Positions 43,696 through 52,786 of a stretch of 64,000 bases of DNA are shown piece by piece. The position numbers were made by a program, and so were the translations under genes. Where the stretch lies: positions 2,046,001 to 2,110,000 of the forward strand of contig CBDFKC010000003.1 in assembly GCA_965248685.1 (NCBI GenBank), in the 5' to 3' direction. The notes beneath the pieces were generated by a model. The model saw only the letters and a program-made list of their open reading frames with translations. It did not search any database and had not been told where the DNA came from. Source of the stretch: VYFG01 sp965248685 (GTDB lineage: Bacteria; Pseudomonadota; Gammaproteobacteria; Arenicellales; Poriferihabitantaceae). The stretch's first letter is position 1. Every line of letters starts with the position of its first letter.

Positions 43696-45348
43696 TCATA
43701 ATTTCTCTTTTTCCTGAAGTTTACGCCATTCGACCTTTCCCGAACCGGATCGCGGCAGGCTGTCCACAAACTCATAGGTTCGAGGAACCTTGTAGCTGGC
43801 CATTTGTTTGCGGCACCAATCTTCTATATTTTTAGAATTGGTTAGTACGTTGTTCTCCAATACGATTAGCGCCTTTACTGTTTCTCCTTGGCGTTCACTG
43901 AGTTTGGTTATTACGCAGGCTTCCCGAATATCCGGGTGTTTGTGTAGTATGGATTCAATTTCCGTGGGCCATACTTTAAAACCGGAGACATTGATCATTC
44001 TCTTTAGTCGGTCAACGTAAAAATAGTATCCATCTTCATCAACATAGCCCAGATCACCGGTTCGAAAATAACGTTTGTTGTCCAGGGTTATAAACGCGCT
44101 CTTGGTGGCTTCGGCGTCGCCGAGGTATCCGAGAAATATCTGCGGGCCGTTTGCAATAATTTCACCGACCTCTCCCGTTTCTACCTGCTCTAGCGTCTCC
44201 GGGTTGATGATTTTTGAATCTACTCCAAACAACGGTATGCCCAGGCATTGCTTCTTCGGTGCCTGGGCTGGGTTAATATGAAGGGCGGCCATGGTTTCGG
44301 TTAGACCGTAACCATCTATCGCGTCTAGTCCGGTTAGTGTTTTAAGTTTTTTTGCTACTGGAGATGGAAGTTGTGCGCCGCCACTGCCGATGAACTCCAG
44401 ACTTGATAAATCGTAGTTGTGAATTCTGTTGTTGGACACAAAATCTATAATCATGGTCGAGATTGCCCGCCACTGTATTATTTTATGACGCTGAATTAGT
44501 TGAGCCGCGACATCGCTGTTCCAACGTGTCATTAACGCCATAGTTCCGCCACAATAAATGGTTACATTCATGGAGTTTTGCATTCCAGTAACATGGTATA
44601 GCGGAAGAGCTGCCAGTATGGGTGCGTTTGTTGGCAGCGGCCTCCAGTTTGCATAGGCGGTAATGTTTGCGTTCACCGTTTTGTTCGAATGTATGCATCC
44701 TCTAGGTTTTCCCGTGGTTCCGGAGCTATAAGGGATAACGCACCAATCATCTGGTTTGGAATTTCGTCGCGGGGTTTTGGCATAGAAATTGACGGTGTCT
44801 TGCCAGTCAATCAGGTTGTTTGAAGTAAAGCGGCGTCGCGTTTGTTTTACCTCGTTTGGCAACTCGAGATCGGATTCGGCTACTAGGTAGTCAGCATAGT
44901 TGGCATGTATTATTTTTTTAAGTGACGCGGTTTTTAGCAATGGCAATGCATAGTCTACTAATTCCTGTCCTGCCAGAACAATTTCAGCGGCTGTATCTAG
45001 GATAATATGCTCAAGCTCGGTGGATTTGTTCATTGGGTTTACGGGAACCACAACTGCATTGGCGGCCAGAATGCCGTAGTAACCGATAACATACTGAGGA
45101 GAATTTTGCAGATAGAGTAAAACCCGATCTCCCGATTTCACGCCTAGTTGGTGGCACAAATAGTTGCCCAAACTGAGCGCCTGGGATCGAAGCTCTCCGT
45201 AGCTTAGAACAGTACCGTAATAATTTATGGCTGGGTGGTCGGTATAACGCTCCGCGGAATTCAATAAATTTTCGAACACCGAGGTGCTTAAGGGGGCGAG
45301 GGTATAAGGCTGCCCTTTAGGCCAATATTTATAATGCCGATTTTGCAT
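43696..45348 (-). CDS. AMP-dependent acyl-CoA ligase (first of two)
   Basis: A 550-residue ANL-family ligase. The P-loop CVIPYSSGTTGKPRGCIHS is near residue 205-223. GYGLTETMA is the A5 motif, YFRTGDLGYVDEDGYYFYVDR the A7-A8 region with the adenylate-binding Asp and hinge, and PRSGSGKVEWRKL the C-terminal catalytic Lys motif. It activates a carboxylic acid to acyl-CoA through an acyl-AMP. It resembles long- or medium-chain fatty acyl/aryl acid ligases without clear substrate. Divergent from the acyl-CoA dehydrogenase at 45524 over a 175-nt space holding a plausible promoter. Confidence 0.92.
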   Translation of the reverse strand: MQNRHYKYWPKGQPYTLAPLSTSVFENLLNSAERYTDHPAINYYGTVLSYGELRSQALSLGNYLCHQLGVKSGDRVLLYLQNSPQYVIGYYGILAANAVVVPVNPMNKSTELEHIILDTAAEIVLAGQELVDYALPLLKTASLKKIIHANYADYLVAESDLELPNEVKQTRRRFTSNNLIDWQDTVNFYAKTPRRNSKPDDWCVIPYSSGTTGKPRGCIHSNKTVNANITAYANWRPLPTNAPILAALPLYHVTGMQNSMNVTIYCGGTMALMTRWNSDVAAQLIQRHKIIQWRAISTMIIDFVSNNRIHNYDLSSLEFIGSGGAQLPSPVAKKLKTLTGLDAIDGYGLTETMAALHINPAQAPKKQCLGIPLFGVDSKIINPETLEQVETGEVGEIIANGPQIFLGYLGDAEATKSAFITLDNKRYFRTGDLGYVDEDGYYFYVDRLKRMINVSGFKVWPTEIESILHKHPDIREACVITKLSERQGETVKALIVLENNVLTNSKNIEDWCRKQMASYKVPRTYEFVDSLPRSGSGKVEWRKLQEKEKL

Positions 45349-45422
45349 AAATTAAAATGGCGTAGAATTTACTAACAGGGCTTATTGTTTTGGACCAGAG
45401 TGTATCGTGGTGTATAGATTAA

Positions 45423-45451
45423 TTTACATTGTTGTCACGATAAAATAGTAT
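45423..45451 (+). promoter_or_regulatory. Candidate sigma70 promoter of the acyl-CoA dehydrogenase operon
   Basis: TTTACA at 45423-45428, a 17-bp spacer and TAGTAT at 45446-45451 predict transcription starting near 45458, about 65 nt before the ATG. It faces into the catabolic gene series and lies in the divergent intergenic space. Confidence 0.5.
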
Positions 45452-45523
45452 AGCCTTAATATCAACACAGGTTCCGTAAAGCGACTTACAGGGAAGTGAG
45501 GTGAGCGGAAAATATTTCTACTC

Positions 45524-47326
45524 ATGTCAACAATAATTGACCGTAACAATATCGACTTTCTGGTTTTTGACGTCTTCAAACTAAATGAGTTGCTTGGCTC
45601 CGGGCATTATGCTGATCACGATATAGTATCCATTACGTCGGTACTTGATCTGGCAGAACAGATTGCTGTTAGTGACCTTTGGCCGCATTTTGCCAAGTCC
45701 GACCGTGAAGAACCAGTGCTGGAAAACGGATCGGTTAAAATAATAGACGAGGCCGTATCTGCCCTCGGGGTGTTGCGTGATGCTGGTTTTTTCTCGGCTC
45801 ATGCAAATACGATCCTTGGCGGCATGCAACTCCCCGTAGTTATCAATAACGCCTGTAACGGCATGTTTAAAGGTGCAAACGTCAGTACTCAATCGTATAT
45901 GGGTTTGACCCGGGCAGCAGCGAATTTACTCAACGCATATGGATCCACTGAATTGAAGCAGCGTTATATGATGCCGCTATTGCGGGGGCAGTTCTTTGGC
46001 ACAATGTGTTTATCCGAACCTGATGTTGGTTCGTCCCTTGCCGATATAAAGACAAAAGCGACGCCACAAATTGATGGCAGTTATTTCATGACGGGTTCAA
46101 AAATGTGGATCAGCGGGGGTGATCACAATGCTGCAATAAATATTGTGCATTTGGTATTGGCCAGAACTCCGGGTGCTGTAGTCGGGGTTAAGGGGCTTTC
46201 ATTGTTCGCGGTCCCAAAAATCAGGGTCAATGATGATGGCAGCCTTGGTGATCACAATGGTATAAACGTTGCAGGCCTGAATCACAAGATGGGATATCGG
46301 GGTACCAGCAATTGCCTGTTGAATTTTGGCGAGTCAACAGCTTGTCAAGGACATCTGGTGGGTGAATTGGGTAAAGGGTTGCTTGCCATGTTCCATATGA
46401 TGAATGAGTCGAGAATATCCGTGGGAACCAGTGCGGCAATGTTGTCAAACGTTGCTTATCGGCTGGCCGTGAACTATGCCAAGGAACGTAAACAAGGTCG
46501 GCGGCTTGATGATAAAAATCCGTCGGAAAAGCCCGTTGAAATTATCCAACACGGTGATGTACGTCGGATGTTGATGCGGCAGAAAGTGCTTAGCGAAGGC
46601 GCGGTAGCATTGTGTCTATATGCAGGCACCCTGGTAGACCGAGAAGTTTTATCTACAGATGATGCTGAACGACAGCGTTATGCGGATATGCTCGATGTAT
46701 TTACGCCTATTGTCAAAGCCTGGTCATCAGAATTCGGGCTTGAAGCCAATAAGCTGGCTATTCAGGTTATGGGCGGCTATGGATATACACGTGACTTTCC
46801 GGTTGAACAGCTTTATCGTGACAATCGACTGAATATGATCCACGAAGGCACAAATGGAATCCAGGCTCTGGATCTGCTCGGACGCAAACTAGTGATGGAT
46901 GAAGGTCGCGCGTTAAACACCTTTGCATCAGAGATACGCCGGGATTTGTCCGCGCTGGAAAACTGTGTTGAATTGAAAGCTTTTGCGGAAAAACTAATCT
47001 GCATTTTGGCAGAGGTAGAAAATTGGGTCACCAAAGTGGATGCAGCATTGCAGCAAGGGAAGAAATCCAGTGTGCTAACCAATGCGATGCCATTTCTTCA
47101 TGCCTTCGGCCACTTTGCTGTTGGTTGGCTCTGGATCAGGCAGTCATCGACTGCGACAGAACTTCTAGAAAGCGAAAACCCAAAGATAAATAAAGCGTTT
47201 TTACAGGGCAAGATTGCAGCATGTCGGTATTTTTTCGAATATGAAATCCCCGAGGCTGAAGCCTGGTTGCGGATTGCCAAAGTAGATCCCGAGTCTGTTC
47301 TTGGGATGCCAGAAGACGGCTTTTAG
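45524..47326 (+). CDS. Acyl-CoA dehydrogenase, long FadE-like form
   Basis: A 600-residue FAD flavoprotein of the extended ACAD class with a C-terminal helical domain. Seen: GTMCLSEPDVGSSLADIKTKA and FMTGSKMWISGGDHN (FAD/substrate loops near 165-205), GLNHKMGYRGTSNC, and QVMGGYGYTRDFPVEQLYRD. IHEGTNGIQALDLLGRK near 445-461 contains the catalytic Glu. It introduces the alpha-beta double bond of an acyl-CoA and passes electrons to ETF. No obvious SD lies directly before ATG 45524 (GAGGTGAG is about 20 nt upstream). The CoA transferase starts within 2 nt after its stop. Confidence 0.93.
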   Translation: MSTIIDRNNIDFLVFDVFKLNELLGSGHYADHDIVSITSVLDLAEQIAVSDLWPHFAKSDREEPVLENGSVKIIDEAVSALGVLRDAGFFSAHANTILGGMQLPVVINNACNGMFKGANVSTQSYMGLTRAAANLLNAYGSTELKQRYMMPLLRGQFFGTMCLSEPDVGSSLADIKTKATPQIDGSYFMTGSKMWISGGDHNAAINIVHLVLARTPGAVVGVKGLSLFAVPKIRVNDDGSLGDHNGINVAGLNHKMGYRGTSNCLLNFGESTACQGHLVGELGKGLLAMFHMMNESRISVGTSAAMLSNVAYRLAVNYAKERKQGRRLDDKNPSEKPVEIIQHGDVRRMLMRQKVLSEGAVALCLYAGTLVDREVLSTDDAERQRYADMLDVFTPIVKAWSSEFGLEANKLAIQVMGGYGYTRDFPVEQLYRDNRLNMIHEGTNGIQALDLLGRKLVMDEGRALNTFASEIRRDLSALENCVELKAFAEKLICILAEVENWVTKVDAALQQGKKSSVLTNAMPFLHAFGHFAVGWLWIRQSSTATELLESENPKINKAFLQGKIAACRYFFEYEIPEAEAWLRIAKVDPESVLGMPEDGF

Positions 47327-47327
47327 G

Positions 47328-48464
47328 ATGGTCACCCCAACGCCAATTAATTTTCTTAATGGTATTCGGGTTATAGATTTCAGCCAGTTTTTACCCGGGC
47401 CATTCGCAACCCAGATGCTTTCTGATCTCGGTGCTGACGTTATTAAAGTAGAGCAGCCGGGTGGAGATGCCATGCGTAGAGTGGGCCCCCTGGATACTGA
47501 CTGTATTTCTCCTTTTTATAAGGCATTGAATGCCGGCAAACAGATTATCGAACTGGATCTTAAATCGGATTCTGGTCAACAATATTTTACCGAGTTATTG
47601 AATTGCGCTGACGTATTGCTGGAATCATTTCGTCCCGGTGTTCTTGACAAACTGGGGTTTGGCATAGACCAATTGCGCGCGGATTACCCGCATCTGATTA
47701 TTTGCTCTTTGTCGGGTTATGGTCAGACCGGACCATACAGGTTGCGCGCGGGACACGATCTGAACTACCTTGCCCACAGTGGATTATTGCACTACACCGG
47801 GTCGGTAGACGCTCCAGCCCAGCCCCAGCCACCGATCAGCGATTATGCCGGGGCAACCCAGGCGGTAAGTTGTATTCTCGCAGCTCTGGTGGGACGCAGA
47901 TCCAGTAATCAGGGGGCCTATCTGGATATCAGTATGGCTGAGTCGGTTCTTGGCTGGCAATGCATGACGCTTAATAATGTTGATCGGCAAGGATATTCCA
48001 TGGAGCGGGGTGATGGCGTCGATTCAGGGGGTGCAGCGAGCTACCGAATATATCGTACGGCTGATGACCGATTCATCGCCCTCGGCATTGAAGGGGAACG
48101 GTTTTGGATGAGGTTTTGTAATGCAGTTGATAGACCAGAATGGGTTTCAAGATTGCACGAGCCCGTCCCTCAAACCGCATTAATCGAACAGGTTCAAAGT
48201 TTATTTTCTAGCCAATCCCTCGTATTCTGGTGTGAATTGCTGGACGATGTAGACTGCTGCTTTGAAGTTGTTTTGAACGCTGATGAGATCATGGAGCATC
48301 CCCAGGTAATCGCCAGGCAACTGGTAACGAAAGATAGTGAATCCGACTGTTTCGCCCAGATTAGTTTTCCGGCCTGGATAAACGGCGCGCCACCAACCAG
48401 CAGGCCTCCGCCGCAGTATATGTCGAGTGATGCGGTTTTAAAGGCATGGAAAAGGGATGCATGA
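47328..48464 (+). CDS. CaiB/BaiF-type (family III) CoA transferase
   Basis: A 378-residue class III CoA transferase. Seen: the N-terminal VIDFSQFLPGPFATQMLSDLGADVIKVE, ALNAGKQIIELDLKS, DVLLESFRPGV and SGYGQTGPYR near residues 120-130, all hallmark segments, and PPISDYAGATQA with the catalytic Asp near 168. It moves CoA between acids, here probably from an acyl-CoA of the pathway. An ATG 47328 start, 1 nt after the previous stop, is preferred over a TTG at 47301 inside the upstream gene. It is part of the acyl-CoA dehydrogenase operon. Confidence 0.92.
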   Translation: MVTPTPINFLNGIRVIDFSQFLPGPFATQMLSDLGADVIKVEQPGGDAMRRVGPLDTDCISPFYKALNAGKQIIELDLKSDSGQQYFTELLNCADVLLESFRPGVLDKLGFGIDQLRADYPHLIICSLSGYGQTGPYRLRAGHDLNYLAHSGLLHYTGSVDAPAQPQPPISDYAGATQAVSCILAALVGRRSSNQGAYLDISMAESVLGWQCMTLNNVDRQGYSMERGDGVDSGGAASYRIYRTADDRFIALGIEGERFWMRFCNAVDRPEWVSRLHEPVPQTALIEQVQSLFSSQSLVFWCELLDDVDCCFEVVLNADEIMEHPQVIARQLVTKDSESDCFAQISFPAWINGAPPTSRPPPQYMSSDAVLKAWKRDA

Positions 48465-48498
48465 GATAGCTTGACCATGGAATTTCCCGGGTTTACTA

Positions 48499-48527
48499 TT
48501 GTTCTTAATACAATTGTCCAATAAAAA
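48499..48527 (+). promoter_or_regulatory. Weak candidate promoter before the aldehyde dehydrogenase
   Basis: TTGTTC at 48499-48504, a 17-bp spacer and TAAAAA at 48522-48527. The -10 is poor, but the 99-nt gap after the CoA transferase gene is the largest within this gene series, so a second promoter here is reasonable. An ACAATTGT palindrome lies in the spacer. Confidence 0.3.
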
Positions 48528-48563
48528 CTCTTGCAAGTGGGTTCTCATTAAGGGATAGGTTCT

Positions 48564-50006
48564 ATGTCCAGTACTGACTCTTTAAATGCTGCCAAAGATT
48601 CGAGTTTAAAAACTCTGGATCGTCTATTCGCCCGGCAAAAAGACTGTGTAAAGGAAAACCCGTATCCGAGTCTGGAGCAACGGCTTGAATGGCTGAATAG
48701 TCTGGAGAAAATGGTTATCGCCTGGCGAGATGATTTCGCAGCAGCCCTTAACAGTGATTTTGGTGCGCATTCGAAAATTGTCACCGACTTGTATGAAACC
48801 GGCGCCATACTAGGCAGAGCACGATATTTTGGTCGCAAGTTGGAAGATTGGATGGCAGCAAAACCGGTTTCCCTGCATCCCAAAGTTCATGGTTCGTCAA
48901 AAGCTGAAACCAGGGCTGTTCCAAAGGGCGTTGTAGGCAATATTTCGCCATGGAATTTTCCAGTGGAATGTGCCTTGGTAATGGCTGCGGATATGCTTGC
49001 TGCGGGTAATCGTATTATTTTGAAACCAGCGCGCCAGGCCCCGGTAACGGCCAATGCGGTGAGCGCAGCCATTGCAGAGTTTTTTGATGAAGATGTTTTT
49101 GTCGCGGTTACCGGAGGCAGCGAACTTACCCGGGCGTTCCCGCATAAACCCTGGGATCACCTGACGTATACCGGAAGTCCCGAAGTGGGAAAAATTATTA
49201 TGCGCGCTGCGGCGGAAAACCTGACCCCGGTGACCCTGGAGCTGGGTGGTAAGAATCCAACTGTATTCGCCCCAGACGGCATTGAAGATAGCCTGATCAG
49301 ACGTTTTCTGGAAGCCCGGATTCTTAAGGGCGGCCAGGTTTGCACTGCGCCCGATTATGTATTGGTTCCGCGCAATCATCGTGACGACTGGTTACAACGA
49401 GCTCAACAGCTATGGAGTGAAATGTACCCGTCTTATGTCGGCCATGGGGATGCCACAGGTGTGATCAATCAATCCCACTATGATCGAGTCATGGGTTACG
49501 TCAAAGAGGCCCAGGGCGAAGGCGTTACTGTGCTTTCACTCAATAATGATGAGCCCGATCCACAAAAGCGTCAGATTCCCATGTATGTTGTGGTTGAACC
49601 TGACGCCGAGCTTGCTTGCATGCGTGAGGAAATATTTGGGCCGGTCACCGCGTTGCTTTGTTACGATGACCTTGATGAGGTGATTGGTAAAATCAACAGT
49701 GGCCCCAGTCCACTGGCTTGTTATCTCGCGACACATGACTCCAATATCGCGGAGCGATTTGTCCAGGAAGTTCGGAGCGGTGGAGTGGCGATCAACGATT
49801 TTGGAACTCAGGCCGGACACCCGGGAATTCCATTTGGCGGTTTTGGAAATAGCGGTATGGGATGTCATTCCGGATATGAAGGTTTTTTGAATTATTCCCA
49901 CACCAAAGGTGTGTTTCATGGTGCGGAAGATTCCGCGGTGGTCAATGCTATGCGCATGCCCTATGCGGAATCTGCAGAGCAGCTTGTGGATTCGATATTC
50001 AGGTAG
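48564..50006 (+). CDS. Aldehyde dehydrogenase, coniferyl aldehyde dehydrogenase-like
   Basis: A 480-residue NAD(P)-dependent ALDH. GVVGNISPWNFPVE is the family's characteristic segment with the catalytic Asn, ILKPARQAPVTA the cofactor Lys, LTYTGSPEVGK the Rossmann loop, VTLELGGKNP the general base Glu and GGQVCTAPDYVLVP the nucleophile Cys near residue 260. The GQVCTAPDY context and length match the coniferyl-aldehyde dehydrogenase (CalB) group. It would oxidise an aldehyde to an acid, which the next gene, an acid-CoA ligase 5 nt downstream, could activate. Confidence 0.92.
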   Translation: MSSTDSLNAAKDSSLKTLDRLFARQKDCVKENPYPSLEQRLEWLNSLEKMVIAWRDDFAAALNSDFGAHSKIVTDLYETGAILGRARYFGRKLEDWMAAKPVSLHPKVHGSSKAETRAVPKGVVGNISPWNFPVECALVMAADMLAAGNRIILKPARQAPVTANAVSAAIAEFFDEDVFVAVTGGSELTRAFPHKPWDHLTYTGSPEVGKIIMRAAAENLTPVTLELGGKNPTVFAPDGIEDSLIRRFLEARILKGGQVCTAPDYVLVPRNHRDDWLQRAQQLWSEMYPSYVGHGDATGVINQSHYDRVMGYVKEAQGEGVTVLSLNNDEPDPQKRQIPMYVVVEPDAELACMREEIFGPVTALLCYDDLDEVIGKINSGPSPLACYLATHDSNIAERFVQEVRSGGVAINDFGTQAGHPGIPFGGFGNSGMGCHSGYEGFLNYSHTKGVFHGAEDSAVVNAMRMPYAESAEQLVDSIFR

Positions 50007-50011
50007 GTGAA

Positions 50012-51658
50012 ATGAATCAGCGACCGGTGATTGCATTGGACCCAGCTCTCGAGCAACATGTAATTCCAGATCGAGCAGCATATGAGGCCAGTGGAGCATG
50101 GCCGGACGAACGATTCGGCAGTTGTGTCGCTGACCATTGCGCAAAAAATCCCGACGCAGAAGCGGTTGTGGACCGGAAAGGGCTTCGTCGCGTGACTTTC
50201 GCGGAACTGGAGCGCTTGTCTAATCAGTTTGCGAATTGGCTAGTGAACCATGGCATCGAGCAGGGTGATGTGGTTAGCGTGCAGTTACCAAACTCCCTTG
50301 AAGCCACGGTCATTGCAGTAGGTGCAAACAAGGCCGGCGTCATCATAAATCCAATGATGACTGTATATCGTGGCAAGGAACTTCGTCACATCCTGACCAA
50401 GACCCAGGCCAAGGCAATATTCATTCCCGGTATTTATCGCGGCTTTTCTCATCCGGAATTATTGAGTCAGATACAACAAGGGTTGCAGCATGATCTGCAG
50501 GTTGTACAGATTGATATTCCCGATGATGATGCTGATGGGCCAGCTGACTGGATTAATTCCCTGCAAAACTGGCCAGACCAGCCTTGTGATCGAAAGCCGT
50601 CTGCTTCCGATGTGTCTGTTATTTTGTTTACATCCGGCACCGAAGCGGCACCCAAGGCCGTGATGCATACCGATCAGACACTGAATAGCAACTATAGATC
50701 AATCTGGAATTCCTTTGAGATGGGCGACCGAGAGGTGATCTGGACACCTTCCCCGGTGGGGCATTCTTCGGGATTCAACTACGGTATACGGTTTGCTTTG
50801 TTGCATGGCGCAAAGGTCGTTCTGCAGGATCGCTGGAGTCCCGATGAAGCAGTCGCACTGATCGAGGGTGAACGCCCTACATTTACCCTGGCGGCGACGA
50901 TTTTTCTTACTGATCTATTGAAGATTACAGAATCCCGCCCAGTGGATATGTCATCACTACGCATCTTTGCTTGTGGGGGCGCTCCTATTCCTGCTGCGGT
51001 TGTAAATGCTGCGAGTGAACAAGGGGTCAGTGTATTGCGTTTATACGGACAAACAGAATGCATGATTGCGACCTCAAATTTTCCTTCGTCACCACTACAA
51101 AAACGCATCGATACCGATGGTGGCGCACTGGAAGGGTATCGAGTTGAAATTCGTGATGAAGACGGGATTGTGTTACCGCCGGACACTGAAGGAGAACTAT
51201 GCGTCATCGGACCGGGAATGAGTATCGGCTATTACGATAGCCCGGAGCAAACCCTGACCAAGTTTAAGGACGGTTGGGTACGAACTGCAGACGTAGCGAT
51301 CATGGATTCCGCTGGCTTTGTCACCATCGTTGGTCGTAAGTCAGAAATAATTATTCGTGGTGGAATGAACATTACCCCCCGTGAAGTAGAAGAGGCCATT
51401 GAACCCATAGAAGGTATCGCCGCAGTGACTGTAGTTGGGTTGCCCCACGAGCGATTAGGCGAGTATTGTTGCGCATGCGTGATACCGGAACCTGGTGCCA
51501 AACTTGATCTGGAGCATGTGTGTTCCGAACTACGGAAGCTTGGCGTTGCAACGTATAAATTACCTGAGCGTCTCGAATTTCTCGATGAGTTTCCAACAAC
51601 GGCCAGTGGGAAAATTCAGCGACACAAGTTGGTTGAGATGCTTAACCAGCAAAATTGA
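50012..51658 (+). CDS. AMP-dependent acid-CoA ligase (second), AliA-like
   Basis: A 548-residue ANL ligase. The P-loop is VILFTSGTEAAPKAVMHTD, the GTEAAPKA variant seen in cyclohexanecarboxylate-CoA ligase-type enzymes rather than the canonical GTTGxPKG. RLYGQTECMIATS is A5, WVRTADVAIMDSAGFVTIVGRKSE is A7-A8 and TTASGKIQRHKL the catalytic Lys motif. GGTAGGTGA precedes the ATG at 50012. It lies 5 nt after the aldehyde dehydrogenase stop, so the pair probably turns an aldehyde into an acyl-CoA in two steps. The acid may be cyclic or branched. Confidence 0.92.
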   Translation: MNQRPVIALDPALEQHVIPDRAAYEASGAWPDERFGSCVADHCAKNPDAEAVVDRKGLRRVTFAELERLSNQFANWLVNHGIEQGDVVSVQLPNSLEATVIAVGANKAGVIINPMMTVYRGKELRHILTKTQAKAIFIPGIYRGFSHPELLSQIQQGLQHDLQVVQIDIPDDDADGPADWINSLQNWPDQPCDRKPSASDVSVILFTSGTEAAPKAVMHTDQTLNSNYRSIWNSFEMGDREVIWTPSPVGHSSGFNYGIRFALLHGAKVVLQDRWSPDEAVALIEGERPTFTLAATIFLTDLLKITESRPVDMSSLRIFACGGAPIPAAVVNAASEQGVSVLRLYGQTECMIATSNFPSSPLQKRIDTDGGALEGYRVEIRDEDGIVLPPDTEGELCVIGPGMSIGYYDSPEQTLTKFKDGWVRTADVAIMDSAGFVTIVGRKSEIIIRGGMNITPREVEEAIEPIEGIAAVTVVGLPHERLGEYCCACVIPEPGAKLDLEHVCSELRKLGVATYKLPERLEFLDEFPTTASGKIQRHKLVEMLNQQN

Positions 51659-51688
51659 ATATTCTCTAAAAAATGAAACTATATAGTG

Positions 51689-52786
51689 ATGAACAATACA
51701 TCTTCTGAATCTACACCGTCGGTAAAAGAATTTTGTCAATTGGGCGGTAGTCTTGGATTCTCTGTAGACAACGCATTAACGCTGGCCGTAATTACCCGGC
51801 ATGGCCATGAAGCCGCCGAGGACATACAATTTAAAGTGTTGCGCTCTCATCAGAAACATCTGTTCCTGGGCGGGTTGAAAAAGCTGGGATTGGACTCGGG
51901 TTTTACCGATCCGGTACGATGTGCAAAATTTCACGTGTTATCCAATTATCTTGGCGGACTAAACGTTCGATATGGTGAAAGCCAGGGAAAAGCCTGGGTG
52001 GTTTACGACACACCATATTGGATGGACAGCCCCTGGTCACCCGGAATCAGTCCGGTGGCCATTCGTCCAGAACACCTTTACCGGACCATGGAAGCCTGGC
52101 ACGCCAATAACGGTGTCATGCTCGGCAATCCGCGGTTGGGCTATGCCCAGACCCAGTTGGTTGCCCGGGGTGACGCCTGTGACGCCGGCTATTTTTTCGA
52201 AGCCGAACAGGATTTGGAACCCGACCAGAGAATGCAATTGCGATTTGATGAAGGATTGCCAGCAGACTTAGAACTCGATCCGCCGACACTTGATGAAACA
52301 GTATGGCCCATTGAACGGCAGGCTAAAGCATGGAGAAATTTTTCAGTTGCGTATGTTGGGGGGCGGATTTACTGGTTAATCGAAGTACTGGGCGAAACCG
52401 AGACTGTATCCTTACTCGAGCATTGCCTGCGTATCACCATGCTACAAAATCGTGATCGCTTAAAGACGTTATGTAGAATTAGTGGCAATCCTTCGCCGCA
52501 ACGCGCCGCGGCATTTTTTATCGCCTGGCACCAAGCCTGGGGCGATGAAGTCGAAATCAATAATCTTGCTGATGGGTCGGTTCAATGCACTATCAGGCGT
52601 AGCCGATTACACGAAGTAGGGGAGTTTGCAGCACCAGCTAATCCATTGCCTGTTTCTCTGGAGGCTGCAATTAATCGAGCCTGGAATACTGTTCTCGAGT
52701 ATGACTGTCCAAATATTCAAGCCGTTGCAACAGGCTCCATGCAAGATCCAGCTGATCCCTGGAGCACTCTGTTTACCCTAAAGTGA
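51689..52786 (+). CDS. Unrecognised protein coupled to the HemL-like aminotransferase
   Basis: A 365-residue soluble protein with no signal or membrane segment and no motif I can name. It has several aromatic-rich stretches (YDTPYWMDSPWSPG, FIAWHQAWGDE) and a helical first part (AAEDIQFKVLRSHQKHLFLGGLKKLGL), plus scattered Cys without paired CxxC. Its stop overlaps the GTG start of the next gene by 4 nt (GTGA), strong evidence of translational coupling, so the product probably works with the aminotransferase or on its substrate. A GTG at 51686 directly before the chosen ATG is an equal possibility. A catalytic or binding role is unknown. Confidence 0.75.
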   Translation: MNNTSSESTPSVKEFCQLGGSLGFSVDNALTLAVITRHGHEAAEDIQFKVLRSHQKHLFLGGLKKLGLDSGFTDPVRCAKFHVLSNYLGGLNVRYGESQGKAWVVYDTPYWMDSPWSPGISPVAIRPEHLYRTMEAWHANNGVMLGNPRLGYAQTQLVARGDACDAGYFFEAEQDLEPDQRMQLRFDEGLPADLELDPPTLDETVWPIERQAKAWRNFSVAYVGGRIYWLIEVLGETETVSLLEHCLRITMLQNRDRLKTLCRISGNPSPQRAAAFFIAWHQAWGDEVEINNLADGSVQCTIRRSRLHEVGEFAAPANPLPVSLEAAINRAWNTVLEYDCPNIQAVATGSMQDPADPWSTLFTLK